Positions 1-9,703 of a DNA stretch of 64,000 bases are shown one piece after another. The notes under the pieces were generated by a model that had not been told where the DNA came from, ran no database searches, and was given only the letters and a program-made list of their open reading frames with translations. How positions within the stretch are numbered: position 1 is the stretch's first letter; every line of letters begins with the position of its first letter. A program made the position numbers and the translations under genes. The stretch comes from Mycolicibacterium aurum (GTDB taxonomy: Bacteria; Actinomycetota; Actinomycetes; Mycobacteriales; Mycobacteriaceae), in assembly GCA_900078775.1 (NCBI GenBank), contig LT549889.1, forward strand, positions 1,178,001 through 1,242,000, read 5' to 3'.

Positions 1-546
1 GCGCTGCTGCACCGGATCGGCGGCAGTGGGCTGGTGGTCACCGAGTACCCACCCGGTGTCCGGCCGGCCAGGCACCGCTTCCTGACCCGAAACCGGTTGG
101 TGGCTGCGTTCTCCCGGGCGACGGTGGTGGTGGAGGCCGGGCTGCGCAGCGGTGCGGCGAACACCGTGGCCTGGGCCGACGCGATGGGCCGGGTGATCGG
201 GGCCGTGCCCGGGCCGGTCACCTCGGCAGCCTCGGCGGGCTGTCACGTGCTGCTGCGCCGAAAGGATGTGCAACTGATCACCCGCCCCGAGGAGGTGGTG
301 GAGATCGTCGGGAACATCGGTGAGCTGGCCGAGGACCCGCAACACCCGCAGACCCCGCTGGACGGTCTGTCCCGGGAGGAGGTGCTGGTGTACGAGGCGC
401 TGCCCGGGCGGGGCGCCCGCAGTGTGGAGGAGATCGCCGTGGCCGCCGGCATCCCCGCCGATCAGGTGCTCGGCCCGCTGGCGTTACTGGAGATCGCCGG
501 GCGGGTACACCGACGGGACGGCGGGTGGCGGATCACGCCGTATTGA
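1..546 (+). CDS. dprA: DNA-processing protein DprA, 5'-truncated by window edge
   Basis: The reading frame is open from base 1, so the N-terminal part of the protein lies outside the window. The visible 181 codons hold the second half of the DprA Rossmann-like fold (TEYPPGVRP, FLTRNRLVAAFS, VVEAGLRSGAANTVAWA, VPGPVTSAASAGCHVLL). A C-terminal winged-helix-like segment of about 60 residues follows (SREEVLVYEALP...IAGRVHRRDGGW). DprA binds single-stranded DNA and loads RecA during natural transformation; its job in mycobacteria is less clear. The order dprA, siderophore-interacting protein, xerC equals Rv2896c-Rv2895c-Rv2894c of M. tuberculosis, which supports the call. Confidence 0.92.
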   Translation, partial: ALLHRIGGSGLVVTEYPPGVRPARHRFLTRNRLVAAFSRATVVVEAGLRSGAANTVAWADAMGRVIGAVPGPVTSAASAGCHVLLRRKDVQLITRPEEVVEIVGNIGELAEDPQHPQTPLDGLSREEVLVYEALPGRGARSVEEIAVAAGIPADQVLGPLALLEIAGRVHRRDGGWRITPY

Positions 547-605
547 ACAGTGCCCACTGCGTAGCCGACCGTGCGGGTATCCCGGCTCGTAGAGTGGTCC
601 GCGAG

Positions 606-1484
606 ATGCTGAAACGACTGCGAAGGAAGATTGTGGCGGGACGTCCGATTCACACATTCGAGGTGATCAGCACCGAGCAGCTGGCACCGCACATGATCCG
701 GCTGGTCCTCGGCGGGGTCGGGTTCGACACCTTCAAACCGGGTGAGTTCACCGACTCCTACGTCAAGATCGTGATCGTCGATCCGGACGTCGACATCGTC
801 GCGCTGCCGCATCCGCTCACCCTGGACAGCTTCGACGAACTGCCCGAGCACAAGCGGCCCACCGTGCGCACCTACACGGTGCGCTCGGTCGACGACTCGC
901 TGCGCCAGATCGCCATCGACTTCGTCGTGCACGGTGAACTCGGCGTCGCCGGGCCGTGGGCCGCCGCCGCCAAGCCCGGTGACCCGGCCTACCTGATGGG
1001 CCCGAACGGCGCGTACGCCCCCAACCCGGACGCGGACTGGTACCTGTTCGCCGGCGACGAGGCGGGCCTGCCCGCCATCAGTGCGAGCCTGGAGGCGTTG
1101 CCGCCCAACGCGATCGGTAAGGCCTTCATCGAGGTGAGCGGACCGGACGACGAGATCGCGCTCAAGGCGCCCGAGGGTGTCGACGTGCACTGGATCTACC
1201 GCGGCGGACGCGCCGACCTGGTCAGCGACGCCATCGCCGGGGACAACGCGCCACTGGTCGCCGCGGTCAAGGAGATGGCTTGGCTGCCCGGGCAGGCGCA
1301 GGTGTTCGTGCACGGCGAGGCCCAGGCCGTCATGCACAACCTGCGACCCTACCTGCGCAAGGAACGCGGGGTGGAGGCCAAGTGGGCGTCCATCTCCGGG
1401 TACTGGCGCCGCGGCCGCACCGAGGAGACCTTCCGGGAGTGGAAGAAGGAGCTAGCCAAAGCGGAGGCGGGCCAGCAAGACTGA
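606..1484 (+). CDS. Siderophore-interacting protein (FAD/NAD(P)H ferric-siderophore reductase family)
   Basis: The 292-residue product starts [20 protein letters not shown]. The N-terminal half is a FAD-binding barrel with RTYTVRSVD (the RxYT flavin motif, about residues 85-95) and [23 protein letters not shown]. The C-terminal half is the SIP domain with [20 protein letters not shown] and the closing [14 protein letters not shown]. This family reduces ferric siderophores in the cytoplasm to release iron; the M. tuberculosis equivalent is Rv2895c (viuB). I chose the ATG at 606 over upstream in-frame starts because those overlap the end of dprA and add residues unlike the family. It is closely followed by the lactate oxidase gene. 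Confidence 0.88.
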   Translation: MLKRLRRKIVAGRPIHTFEVISTEQLAPHMIRLVLGGVGFDTFKPGEFTDSYVKIVIVDPDVDIVALPHPLTLDSFDELPEHKRPTVRTYTVRSVDDSLRQIAIDFVVHGELGVAGPWAAAAKPGDPAYLMGPNGAYAPNPDADWYLFAGDEAGLPAISASLEALPPNAIGKAFIEVSGPDDEIALKAPEGVDVHWIYRGGRADLVSDAIAGDNAPLVAAVKEMAWLPGQAQVFVHGEAQAVMHNLRPYLRKERGVEAKWASISGYWRRGRTEETFREWKKELAKAEAGQQD

Positions 1485-1488
1485 CGCC

Positions 1489-2649
1489 ATGGCATACGGC
1501 GATTACCAGCTGGAGATCTACCTGCAGGGCCTGGCCGGGGTGGTGCCGTCGCTACCGATGGCCTTCGCCGAACTGGAGGCCCGGGCGCAGTCGGCGATGT
1601 CGCCGTCGGTGTGGTCCTACGTGGCCGGCGGGGCCGGTGACGAACGCACCCAGCAGGTCAACGTCACCGCCTTCGAGCGCTGGGGGTTGATGCCCCGGAT
1701 GGGGGTGGGGGCCACCGAACGCGACCTGAGCGTCGAGTTGTTCGGGATGACGCTGCCCGCGCCGGTCTTCATGGCGCCGATCGGCGTCACCGGTATCTGC
1801 AGCCGCGACGGACACGGCGACCTCGCCGTCGCCCGCGCCGCCGCCCGCACCGGGGTGCCGATGACCGTGTCCACCCTCACCGCCGACCCGATGGAGGACG
1901 TGGCCGCCGAATTCGGTGACACCCCAGGCATTTTCCAGCTGTACACCCCCAAGGACCGTGATCTGGCGGCCAGCTTCGTCGCGCGCGCCGAGGCCGCCGG
2001 GTACAAGGCGATCGCGGTCACCCTGGACACCTGGGTGCCGGGCTGGCGTCCCCGCGACCTGAGCACCTCGAACTTCCCGCAACTGCGCGGGCACTGCCTG
2101 TCGAACTACACCAGCGACCCGGTGTTCCGGGCCGCGCTGGCCCAACCGCCCGAGCAGAACCCGCAGGGCGCGGTCCTGCAGTGGGTGTCCACCTTCGGGC
2201 AACCCGTCACCTGGGACGACCTGGCCTGGCTGCGCACCCTGACCAGCCTGCCGCTACTGGCCAAGGGCATCTGCCACCCCGACGATGTCCGCCGGGCCCG
2301 CGACGCCGGGGTCGACGGCATCTACTGCTCCAATCACGGCGGCCGCCAGGCCAACGGGGGAGTCCCGGCCCTGGACTGCCTGCCCGACGTGGTGGCCGCC
2401 GCCGACGGTATGCCGGTGCTCTTCGACTCCGGGGTGCGCAGCGGCGCAGACATCGTCAAGGCCCTCGCCCTGGGCGCCACCGCCGTCGGCATCGGACGGC
2501 CCTACGTCTACGGGCTGGCCCTCGGCGGCACCGACGGCGTCGTGCACGTGTTGCGGTCCCTGCTGGCCGAGACCGACCTGATCATGGCCATCGACGGCTA
2601 CCCGGCGCGCTCCGATCTCACCCCGGACACGCTGCGGCGCGTCCACTAG
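1489..2649 (+). CDS. Lactate 2-monooxygenase-type FMN-dependent alpha-hydroxy-acid oxidase
   Basis: The 386-residue product is a flavin TIM barrel of the L-lactate oxidase/glycolate oxidase family. It closely resembles M. smegmatis lactate 2-monooxygenase: N-terminal [74 protein letters not shown], the catalytic-His segment [33 protein letters not shown] and IGRPYVYG. The reaction is FMN-dependent oxidation of L-lactate, in the monooxygenase version giving acetate, CO2 and water. The expected active-site His lies in SNHGGR. The gene starts 4 bases after the upstream stop, so the two may be co-transcribed. An L-lactate dehydrogenase-like or other 2-hydroxyacid specificity remains possible. Confidence 0.87.
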   Translation: MAYGDYQLEIYLQGLAGVVPSLPMAFAELEARAQSAMSPSVWSYVAGGAGDERTQQVNVTAFERWGLMPRMGVGATERDLSVELFGMTLPAPVFMAPIGVTGICSRDGHGDLAVARAAARTGVPMTVSTLTADPMEDVAAEFGDTPGIFQLYTPKDRDLAASFVARAEAAGYKAIAVTLDTWVPGWRPRDLSTSNFPQLRGHCLSNYTSDPVFRAALAQPPEQNPQGAVLQWVSTFGQPVTWDDLAWLRTLTSLPLLAKGICHPDDVRRARDAGVDGIYCSNHGGRQANGGVPALDCLPDVVAAADGMPVLFDSGVRSGADIVKALALGATAVGIGRPYVYGLALGGTDGVVHVLRSLLAETDLIMAIDGYPARSDLTPDTLRRVH

Positions 2650-2680
2650 ACAGCGCGGCACCATCTGCGACGGTAGGGGA

Positions 2681-3568
2681 GTGCAAGCCATTCTCGAGGA
2701 GTTCGACGAGTACCTGGCGCTGCAGCGGGGCCGCTCGGCGCACACCCGGCGGGCCTATCTCAGCGATCTGCGCTCGTTGTTCGAATTCACCGGCGGCGGA
2801 TGCGAGACGCTGACCCTGCCGCGGCTGCGGTCCTGGCTGGCCGCGCAGGCCGGCGCGGGCGCGGCGCGCACCACGCTGGCCCGGCGTACCTCGGCGATCA
2901 AGACGTTCACCGCCTGGGCGGTGGGCCGCGGGCTGCTCACCACCGATCCGGCGGCCCGGCTGCAGACCCCCAAAGTGCACCGCACGCTGCCCTCGGTGTT
3001 GCGCCAGGACCAGGCCCTTGACGCCATGGATGCGCTCAATTCTGGTGCGCAGCAAGGTGATCCGATCGCCCTGCGGGACAGGCTGATCGTCGAGCTGCTG
3101 TACGCCACCGGAATCCGGGTCAGCGAACTCTGCGGCCTGGACATCGACGACGTGGACCGCTCGCGCCGGGTGCTGCAGGTCCTCGGCAAGGGCAACAAGC
3201 AGCGCACCGTTCCGTACGGCGAGCCCGCCGAGGATGCGTTGACGGCCTGGCTGGACACCGGGCGGCCCGCGCTGGCCATCCCGGCCTCGGGCCCGGCGCT
3301 GCTGCTGGGCGCCCGCGGCGGACGGGTCGACCAGCGTCAGGTGCGCACCGTCGTGCACCAGACGATGTCGGCCGTCGACGGCGCCCCCGACATCGGCCCG
3401 CACGGCCTGCGGCACAGCGCGGCGACCCACCTGCTGGAGGGCGGGGCGGATCTGCGCGTGGTGCAGGAACTGCTCGGGCACTCCACACTGGCCACCACTC
3501 AGCTCTACACCCACGTGACCGTGGCCCGGCTGCGCGCCGTGCACGACCAGGCCCACCCGCGCGCCTGA
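2681..3568 (+). CDS. xerC: Tyrosine recombinase XerC
   Basis: The 295-residue product has an N-terminal SAM-like core-binding domain ([25 protein letters not shown]) and a C-terminal catalytic domain. Visible catalytic residues: Arg in [19 protein letters not shown], Lys in [10 protein letters not shown], HxxR in [18 protein letters not shown], and His plus the nucleophilic Tyr in [15 protein letters not shown]. XerC acts with XerD at the chromosomal dif site to resolve dimers after replication. The GTG start at 2681 has the purine-rich AGGGGAG just upstream. The position next to dprA and the siderophore gene matches Rv2894c. Confidence 0.93.
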   Translation: MQAILEEFDEYLALQRGRSAHTRRAYLSDLRSLFEFTGGGCETLTLPRLRSWLAAQAGAGAARTTLARRTSAIKTFTAWAVGRGLLTTDPAARLQTPKVHRTLPSVLRQDQALDAMDALNSGAQQGDPIALRDRLIVELLYATGIRVSELCGLDIDDVDRSRRVLQVLGKGNKQRTVPYGEPAEDALTAWLDTGRPALAIPASGPALLLGARGGRVDQRQVRTVVHQTMSAVDGAPDIGPHGLRHSAATHLLEGGADLRVVQELLGHSTLATTQLYTHVTVARLRAVHDQAHPRA

Positions 3569-3569
3569 C

Positions 3570-4472
3570 ATGGTCGACGCCGTCCGGGCCACCGTCGACC
3601 TCGTCTCCGGGTCGGTTTCCTATCTGAGCTGGACGCCCGCGCGGCCGGGACCGACGGTGTTGCTGCTGCACGGCGGCGGGGTGGACAACGCCTCGCTGTC
3701 CTGGGGCGTGCTCGGCGGGCGGCTCGGGCAGGCCGGTTACCGCGTGCTCGCCCCGGATCACCCCGGCTACGGGCACAGCCCGCCGGCCTCGCAGCCGGTC
3801 ACCCAGGAACGCCTGGTCGGCTACGTCGGCGCTTTCGCCGACGCGCTCGGCCTGGACCGCTACACCGTCGGCGGGCTGTCCCTGGGCGGCGGCATGACGA
3901 TCGGGCACCTGCTGGACCGCGGCGACCGGGTCAGCGGGGCGATGCTGCTGGGCAGTTACGGCCTGATGCCCCGGCTGTCCGCGGGCCCGCTGTCGCTGCC
4001 CCGCCAGATCCTGACCTGGGCGATGCTGCGCACCGGTGTGCTCGCCGCGACGACCCGATGGGTCGGCACCAACCGGACCGCGATGGTCGCGAGCCTGCGT
4101 CAGCTGGTCAGGGACCCGGCCCAGCTGACCGACGACCTGATCGACGAGGTCATCGCCGCCGCCGCGCAACCGGGCGCGTTCACCGCATTCGCGCAGTGGC
4201 AGCGCGACCAGGTCCGGTGGAACCGGCTGCGCACCGACTACACACCGCGGCTGCCGTCGATCACGGTGCCGGTGCTGCTCATCCACGGCGACCGTGACAC
4301 CGGGGTCCCGATCGCCTGCGCCGAGGCCGCGGCCCGCGCCATCCCCGATGCCCGTCTCACCGCAGTCCCGGGCGCCGGGCACTGGGTGCAGCGCGACGCC
4401 CCGGAAGTGGTGCTCGAGGCGATGGTGACGTTTCTGGGCGGGCCCACGGTCAGCCGGGACGCACCGGTTTGA
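3570..4472 (+). CDS. Alpha/beta-hydrolase fold protein
   Basis: The 300-residue protein has the alpha/beta-hydrolase pattern: oxyanion region LLLHGGG (about residues 32-38), APDHPGYGHSPP, nucleophile elbow GLSLGG (Ser about 107), acid HGDRDTGVP and His in GAGHWVQRDAPEVV near the C-terminus, so the triad looks intact. The substrate cannot be deduced. It begins 2 bases after xerC and is probably co-transcribed with it. Its 3' end overlaps the convergent M23 peptidase gene by 23 bases. Confidence 0.8.
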   Translation: MVDAVRATVDLVSGSVSYLSWTPARPGPTVLLLHGGGVDNASLSWGVLGGRLGQAGYRVLAPDHPGYGHSPPASQPVTQERLVGYVGAFADALGLDRYTVGGLSLGGGMTIGHLLDRGDRVSGAMLLGSYGLMPRLSAGPLSLPRQILTWAMLRTGVLAATTRWVGTNRTAMVASLRQLVRDPAQLTDDLIDEVIAAAAQPGAFTAFAQWQRDQVRWNRLRTDYTPRLPSITVPVLLIHGDRDTGVPIACAEAAARAIPDARLTAVPGAGHWVQRDAPEVVLEAMVTFLGGPTVSRDAPV

Positions 4473-4941
4473 GCCGGATCGGCGTCACCGCCAGTAGGCT
4501 CAGCGGGTCCACATAGTCCGCCCGCGCCGCCGGGCCCCACATCGCACCCCAGTGCAGGCAGGCGCTCACCGGGCAGCCGACGTGCCCGTCCAGCAGCACA
4601 CCGATCACCGAGCCGGCCGGCACCACTTGACCCGGCCGCACCGCCGCGCGTACCGGCTCATAACTGGTCCGCAGCCCGCCCGGATGCTGCACCGATACCA
4701 GCGGCCGCCCGGCCAGCTCGCCGGCGAACACCACCGTCCCGGCCGCCCCCGCGTACACCGGCTGACCGGCGACGCCGGCCAGATCCACCCCGCGGTGCCC
4801 GCGGGTCCAGTCCGGCCGGGGCGCGTCGAATGCCCGGGTCACCGCCGGGTCGGGCTGCAGCGGCCAACGCATCCGGGCATTCTCGGCCGACGCCGGCGCG
4901 GCACCCAGCAGCACCGCCGCGAACACCGCGAGAAACCGCAT
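4450..4941 (-). CDS. Secreted M23-family (LytM-like) peptidase domain protein
   Basis: The product is about 163 residues with an N-terminal signal peptide (MRFLAVFAAVLLGAAPASA), so it is probably exported. The rest is a compact M23/LytM domain: HRGVD supplies the HxxxD zinc motif, then VYAGAAGTVVFAGELAGRPLVSVQH and a C-terminal CLHWGAMWG. In canonical M23 enzymes the last motif is HxH; here Cys stands in the first position while the second His, a zinc ligand, remains. A nearby second Cys (GCPVSAC) suggests a disulfide. M. tuberculosis Rv2891 occupies the same place beside rpsB. ATG at 4941 was chosen; GTG one codon earlier is equally possible. Activity on peptidoglycan is inference. Confidence 0.78.
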   Translation of the reverse strand: MRFLAVFAAVLLGAAPASAENARMRWPLQPDPAVTRAFDAPRPDWTRGHRGVDLAGVAGQPVYAGAAGTVVFAGELAGRPLVSVQHPGGLRTSYEPVRAAVRPGQVVPAGSVIGVLLDGHVGCPVSACLHWGAMWGPAARADYVDPLSLLAVTPIRLKPVRPG

Positions 4942-4944
4942 CAC

Positions 4945-5243
4945 CCCAGTTCACCGCGCCGCCGGCGGCAGTGGAAGGGGAGCGGGCCAGGATTGTGGAC
5001 GAACCGGGGACTGTGCATTCCTCGGGTGGTAAAGGCACAGGTTCCAACGGTGTAAACTTCTTCCCGCAGCTCACACCCGTGGGCTGACTTCGCGCGTCTG
5101 CAGGCAATTGCCTTTACGGGTTGCCACCAGCATGCCGGGCGGTCCCGACCGGGTTACACCGGGCGGGTCCGGCAGCAGCAGGCGCCAGGGTTCGACACCA
5201 CCCCGGTGCCGAACGACAACCGACAACAAGAGGACAAGGCGAT
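4945..5243. other. rpsB leader/intergenic region
   Basis: This is a stretch of about 300 bases between the divergent M23 peptidase gene and rpsB, with no convincing ORF of its own. It holds a 12-base perfect palindrome (AGGCAATTGCCT, 5102-5113) and a possible -10 box TAAACT at 5053-5058, which would give a long untranslated leader for rpsB-tsf. Such leaders often carry ribosomal-protein autoregulation, but no known structure is recognisable here. Confidence 0.4.
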
Positions 5244-6068
5244 ATGCCTGTTGTAACCATGCGGCAGCTGCTCGACAGCGGCGCACACTTCGGTCATCAG
5301 ACCCGACGCTGGAACCCCAAGATGAAGCGGTTCATCTTCACCGACCGCAACGGCATCTACATCATCGATCTGCAGCAGACGCTGACCTACATCGACTCGG
5401 CCTACGAGTTCGTCAAGGAAACCGTCGCGCACGGCGGCAGCATCATGTTCGTCGGCACCAAGAAGCAGGCGCAGGAATCGATCGCCGAAGAGGCGACCCG
5501 CGTGGGCATGCCCTACGTGAACCAGCGCTGGCTCGGCGGCATGCTCACCAACTTCCAGACCGTGCACAAGCGCCTTCAGCGGATGAAGGAGCTGGAGGCC
5601 ATGGAGCAGACCGGCGGCTTCGAGGGGCGCACCAAGAAGGAAATCCTCATGCTCACGCGTGAGAAGAACAAGCTGGAGCGCTCGCTCGGCGGTATCCGCG
5701 ACATGGCCAAGGTTCCCTCGGCCGTCTGGGTCGTCGACACCAACAAGGAGCACTTGGCGGTCGCCGAGGCTCGCAAGCTGAACATCCCGGTCATCGCGAT
5801 CCTGGACACCAACTGCGATCCCGATGTCGTCGACTACCCGATCCCGGGCAACGACGACGCGATCCGTTCGGCCGCGCTGCTGACCAAGGTGATCGCCTCC
5901 GCGGTCGCCGAGGGCCTGCAGGCGCGTTCCGGTGGCAAGGCCGAGGCCGGCCAGGATGCCCCCGCCGAGCCGCTCGCCGAGTGGGAGCAGGAGCTGCTGG
6001 CCGGTGCGACCACCAGCCCCGCCGAAGGCGCTGCCGCAGCCGGCGAAACCCCCACCGACGCTTCCTAG
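5244..6068 (+). CDS. rpsB: 30S ribosomal protein S2
   Basis: The 274-residue product matches bacterial S2 throughout: [107 protein letters not shown]2 sits on the solvent side of the 30S subunit and is needed to recruit S1-like factors and mRNA. The extra acidic/Ala-rich C-terminal tail (about 40 residues) is usual in actinobacteria. The ATG at 5244 follows an AGAGGACAAG ribosome-binding site. Upstream in-frame starts would add residues absent from the family. It forms an operon with tsf (20-base gap). Confidence 0.98.
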   Translation: MPVVTMRQLLDSGAHFGHQTRRWNPKMKRFIFTDRNGIYIIDLQQTLTYIDSAYEFVKETVAHGGSIMFVGTKKQAQESIAEEATRVGMPYVNQRWLGGMLTNFQTVHKRLQRMKELEAMEQTGGFEGRTKKEILMLTREKNKLERSLGGIRDMAKVPSAVWVVDTNKEHLAVAEARKLNIPVIAILDTNCDPDVVDYPIPGNDDAIRSAALLTKVIASAVAEGLQARSGGKAEAGQDAPAEPLAEWEQELLAGATTSPAEGAAAAGETPTDAS

Positions 6069-6088
6069 ATCTCCAGGAGATAGCTGTA

Positions 6089-6904
6089 ATGGCGAACTAC
6101 ACCGCTGCGGACGTCAAGCGCCTTCGGGAGCTGACCGGCGCAGGAATGATGGACTGCAAGAACGCGCTGGCCGATAGCGACGGCGACTTCGACAAGGCCG
6201 TCGAACTGCTGCGTATCAAGGGTGCCAAGGACGTCGGCAAGCGCGCCGAGCGTGCCACCGCCGAGGGTCTGGTGGCAGCCAAGGACGGCGCGCTCATCGA
6301 GCTGAACTCGGAGACCGACTTCGTCGCGAAGAACGCCGAGTTCCAGGCGCTGGCCGAGAAGGTCGTCACCGCCGCCGCGGCCGCCAAGGCTGCCGACGTG
6401 GACGCCCTCAAGGCGGTCGAGGTCGACGGCACCACCGTCGAGCAGCTGATCGCCGACCTGTCGGCCAAGATCGGCGAGAAGCTCGAACTGCGTCGCGTCG
6501 CGTACTTCGACGGCCAGGTCGAGACCTACCTGCACAAGCGCGCGGCCGACCTGCCGCCCGCCGTGGGTGTGCTCGTCGAGTTCACCGGTGACTCGCAGGA
6601 CGCCGCGCACTCGGCCGCCCTGCAGATCGCCGCGCTGAAGGCCAAGTACCTCACCCGTGCGGACGTGCCCGAGGACATCGTCGCCAACGAGCGTCGTATC
6701 GCCGAGGAGACCGCCAAGGAGGAGGGCAAGCCCGAGCAGGCGCTGCCCAAGATCGTGGAGGGTCGCGTGACCGGCTTCTACAAGGACGTCGTGCTGCTGG
6801 ACCAGCCGTCGGTGTCCGACAACAAGAAGACCGTCAAGGCGCTGCTCGACGAGGCCGGCGTGACCGTGTCGCGGTTCGTCCGCTTCGAGGTCGGCCAGGC
6901 CTGA
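6089..6904 (+). CDS. tsf: Translation elongation factor Ts
   Basis: The 271-residue product is EF-Ts, the guanine-nucleotide exchange factor for EF-Tu. It has the N-terminal UBA-like segment ([24 protein letters not shown]), then the core with [19 protein letters not shown] (the conserved TDFVA that enters EF-Tu), and the C-terminal [14 protein letters not shown]. The ATG at 6089 has an AGGAGA ribosome-binding site at 6075-6080. The gene is the second of the rpsB-tsf operon and is followed within 12 bases by a strong terminator, which closes the operon. Confidence 0.98.
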   Translation: MANYTAADVKRLRELTGAGMMDCKNALADSDGDFDKAVELLRIKGAKDVGKRAERATAEGLVAAKDGALIELNSETDFVAKNAEFQALAEKVVTAAAAAKAADVDALKAVEVDGTTVEQLIADLSAKIGEKLELRRVAYFDGQVETYLHKRAADLPPAVGVLVEFTGDSQDAAHSAALQIAALKAKYLTRADVPEDIVANERRIAEETAKEEGKPEQALPKIVEGRVTGFYKDVVLLDQPSVSDNKKTVKALLDEAGVTVSRFVRFEVGQA

Positions 6905-6915
6905 TCCAGACCGGA

Positions 6916-6960
6916 AGAACCCCGCGTCACCTCGGTGTGACGCGGGGTTCTCTGTTTTTC
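6916..6960 (+). terminator. Intrinsic terminator after tsf
   Basis: A perfect 15-bp stem (6916-6930 pairs with 6937-6951, loop of 6 bases) rich in G-C is followed by TGTTTTTC. It is the textbook shape and lies 11 bases after the tsf stop codon. Confidence 0.93.
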
Positions 6961-6984
6961 GGGAGAGGCGCTGGTACGTGCTGG

Positions 6985-6990
6985 TACCGT
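6985..6990 (+). promoter_or_regulatory. Putative -10 box of leaderless amidase promoter
   Basis: TACCGT (TAnnnT pattern) ends 7 bases before the ATG at 6997, the spacing expected when transcription starts at the start codon. No clear ribosome-binding site precedes that ATG. No good -35 box is visible. Confidence 0.4.
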
Positions 6991-6996
6991 CGGTTC

Positions 6997-8391
6997 ATGG
7001 CTCGCATCCACGCCTTCGGCTATGACGCCCTCGCAGACCTCGACGCGGTCGGCCTGGCCGCCGCCCTGCGCGCCGGCACGGTGTCCCGCCACGACCTGAT
7101 CGAGGCCGCCATCGCCCGCGCCGAGACCGTCGACCCGACCCTGAACGGGCTGGCCTACCGGGCCTTCGACTCGGCCCGCACGGCCGCCCCGCACGGCGGC
7201 TACTTCTCCGGCGTGCCCACCTTCGTCAAGGACAACGCCGACGTGGCCGGCATGCCGACGATGGAGGGCGCCGACGCCTGGGCGCCGCGCCCCGCCCCCC
7301 GCGACGGCGACTGGGCCCGCACCTATCTGGGCACCGGACTGGTCGCCCTGGGCAAGACCCAGCTGTCGGAATTCGGGTTCAGCGCCTCGGCCGAGCACCC
7401 CCGCCTCGGCCCGGTGCGCAACCCGTGGAACCCCGACCACACCGCCGGCGCGTCCTCGTCCGGGTCCGGGGCCTTCGTCGCCGCCGGCGTCGTGCCCATC
7501 GCGCACGCCAACGACGGCGGCGGGTCCATCCGGATCCCGGCCGCCTGCAACGGGTTGGTCGGCCTCAAACCCTCCCGCGGCCGGCTGCCGCTGGACAAGC
7601 AGATGCGCCAGATGCCGATCCGTATCGTCGCCAACGGCGTGCTCACCCGCACGGTGCGCGACACCGCGGCCTTCTACCGGGAGGCCGAGTTGCTCTGGCG
7701 CAATCCGAAACTGCCCGCGATCGGCGACGTCACCGCCGCCGGCAGTGCCCGGCTGAACATCGCCATGTGTACCGAATCGATTGTGCGCCAAGCCAGTCCG
7801 GAAGTCAGTGAGGTCGCCGAGAAGACCGCGGCACTGCTGGAAGGGCTCGGCCACCGGGTAACCCAGATCGGCAACCCGGTGCCGGACACCTTCAAGGACG
7901 ACTTCCTGCTCTACTGGGCACTGCTGTCCTACGCGCTGGTCCGCGGCGGCAAGCGGACGTTCGGCCCGAGCTTCGACCGAAGCCGCCTGGACAACCTCAC
8001 CCTCGGGCTGGAAGAACACGCGGCCCGGAATCTGCGCAAGCTCCCGTTGACGATGACCCGGCTGGCCCGCACCCGGCGGGCCACCGCGCGCGTCACCGGA
8101 CGCTACGACGTCGTGCTCACCCCGACACTGGCCGACACCACCCCTCCGATCGGACACCTCGACCCCACCGCCGACTACCGCCGGATCATCGACCGGCTCA
8201 TCGACTGGGTGGCGTTCACCCCGCTGCAGAACGTCACCGGCGAACCGGCGATATCCCTGCCGCTCGGGCAGACCGCGTCCGGGCTGCCGATCGGCATGAT
8301 GTTCGGCGCGCCCCTCGGCCAGGACCGGCGGCTGCTGGAATTGGCCTACGAGATCGAGGAAGCCGCGCCGTTCCGGCGGATCCAGGACTGA
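6997..8391 (+). CDS. Amidase-signature family hydrolase (AmiC-like)
   Basis: The 464-residue protein has the amidase-signature Ser-Ser-Lys machinery: Lys in TFVKDNADVAG, the first Ser in GASSSGSGAFVAAGVVP, and the glycine-rich GGGSIRIPAACNGLVGLKPSRGR holding the nucleophilic Ser. The C-terminal part has TPTLADTTPPIGHLD and FTPLQNVTGEPAISLPLG, typical of the family. It hydrolyses a carboxamide to acid and ammonia; the substrate is unknown. Position directly after tsf corresponds to amiC (Rv2888c) of M. tuberculosis. ATG 6997 was chosen; an upstream in-frame start would run back through the tsf terminator. Confidence 0.88.
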   Translation: MARIHAFGYDALADLDAVGLAAALRAGTVSRHDLIEAAIARAETVDPTLNGLAYRAFDSARTAAPHGGYFSGVPTFVKDNADVAGMPTMEGADAWAPRPAPRDGDWARTYLGTGLVALGKTQLSEFGFSASAEHPRLGPVRNPWNPDHTAGASSSGSGAFVAAGVVPIAHANDGGGSIRIPAACNGLVGLKPSRGRLPLDKQMRQMPIRIVANGVLTRTVRDTAAFYREAELLWRNPKLPAIGDVTAAGSARLNIAMCTESIVRQASPEVSEVAEKTAALLEGLGHRVTQIGNPVPDTFKDDFLLYWALLSYALVRGGKRTFGPSFDRSRLDNLTLGLEEHAARNLRKLPLTMTRLARTRRATARVTGRYDVVLTPTLADTTPPIGHLDPTADYRRIIDRLIDWVAFTPLQNVTGEPAISLPLGQTASGLPIGMMFGAPLGQDRRLLELAYEIEEAAPFRRIQD

Positions 8392-8508
8392 CGGCGACGA
8401 ATTCCGTTGCGGGCAGGACATCTCGTCTTAATCGCGGAGGTAACGGCGTAACCCCGTCGATACCGCAGGGCTCGTTGCACGAAACACGGCGGGCCCACCA
8501 TCGTCTCC

Positions 8509-9672
8509 GTGGAGCCCCTCGCACCCACAATCGTTCGGTCACCGGAGATCGCCCGCACATCGGGGAACACCTTCGGGTGCCTGGTCCGATTCGCGGTCGC
8601 GAACATCCGGCGACGCCCGGAACGCTTTGTGCTCGCCGTCCTCGGCATCGCCCTGGCGATCGCCTGCGTCACCGTCGTGCGCACCATCTCGACGAGCTTC
8701 GCCATCACCGGCGCCGACTCGGTCACCGATGTGCTTGGCGCAGAACAACTCTGGGTGGTCCCCGCCGACGGCGTGCGCTATGACCCGGACGCCCGGGCGC
8801 TGATCGCCGACGGTCCCGCGCCGGAGATCACCGCCCCCGCCGGCTGGGCGGCCACCCGCACCCTGTCGGGGACCACCACCGTAGACGGCGCCACCGTGTC
8901 ACTGCGCGGATCCGACGCCGTCGCCGCCGGACACGCCGCGGTGGGGGCCGCCGCCGCGCAACGACTCGGCATCGCCCCCGGGGACACCGTGCAGATCGGC
9001 GGCCGGGCGTTGACCGCAGATATCACCGGCACCGGTGAATCCGTGACGGTGCCAACCGATCTCGCGCGCACCATGGTGGGGGAGAACGGCTGGTGGACGA
9101 TCGCCGCACCGGCCGGGCAGGAACACCGCCGTGACCTGGCCAAGGAATTCGGTGCGGCCACCGGACTCCCGTCGACCGCCGACCCGTCGGTGCAACCCGA
9201 CCCGGGCGGGCCCGGCCTGATCTACGACACGGTGGGCGGCTCCGGGCCGCTGACCTTCGAACAGAAGTACTCCGCCCTGTTCTCCGGCAAGGTCACCAGC
9301 TCCACCCTCGGGGTCATCTCCACCATCGGGCTGATCCTCGGCTTCATCATCGCGGTGTCCTCCTTCCTGGCCGCGGTGTCCGAACGCAAACGCGAGTTCG
9401 GCATCATGAGCAGCATCGGGCTCGCCGACGAGGTGCTGTACTTTTTCCTCGTCGAATCCGGCATCGTCTTCCTGACCGCGTACGTCGTCGGCGTCGCTGG
9501 CGCCGGAATCGCTGTCGCCCTGGTCATCCCGCAGATCGCCACGCTGACCGCATGGGCCCAGGCGGCCGGCATGGTGGCAGCCTTCATCCCGGCCATGGCC
9601 ATCGTCGGGGCGCTGGTCCCGGTGCACCGGCTGCTGCAGCAGCGGCCCGTCGACCTGCTGGGGGGCCGATGA
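8509..9672 (+). CDS. ABC transporter permease, FtsX/MacB-like
   Basis: The 387-residue protein has one transmembrane segment near the N-terminus (FVLAVLGIALAIACVTVV, about residues 43-60). An extracytoplasmic domain of about 190 residues follows, then three C-terminal membrane segments (TLGVISTIGLILGFIIAVSSFLAA; FFLVESGIVFLTAYVVGV; MVAAFIPAMAIVGALVPV). This is the FtsX/MacB permease plan. RKREFGIMSSIGLADEV matches the conserved cytoplasmic loop that contacts the ATPase. The GTG start at 8509 is the best available. It is the first gene of an apparent operon running to 14463. Such systems usually move or sense lipids, peptides or lipoproteins rather than importing small solutes. Confidence 0.82.
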   Translation: MEPLAPTIVRSPEIARTSGNTFGCLVRFAVANIRRRPERFVLAVLGIALAIACVTVVRTISTSFAITGADSVTDVLGAEQLWVVPADGVRYDPDARALIADGPAPEITAPAGWAATRTLSGTTTVDGATVSLRGSDAVAAGHAAVGAAAAQRLGIAPGDTVQIGGRALTADITGTGESVTVPTDLARTMVGENGWWTIAAPAGQEHRRDLAKEFGAATGLPSTADPSVQPDPGGPGLIYDTVGGSGPLTFEQKYSALFSGKVTSSTLGVISTIGLILGFIIAVSSFLAAVSERKREFGIMSSIGLADEVLYFFLVESGIVFLTAYVVGVAGAGIAVALVIPQIATLTAWAQAAGMVAAFIPAMAIVGALVPVHRLLQQRPVDLLGGR

Positions 9673-9703
9673 GCGCTTGCGCGAAGAGGAGAAGGCACCG
9701 CTG

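Noticed and set aside
5102..5113. Perfect palindrome AGGCAATTGCCT before rpsB as an operator
   Set aside because: Only one copy, no regulator nearby, and short palindromes are expected in a stretch this long; kept only as a note in the leader entry.
6778..8421. 547-residue minus-strand frame over the amidase gene
   Set aside because: Shadow of the amidase and of the tsf 3' end; no recognisable domain and it crosses the tsf terminator.
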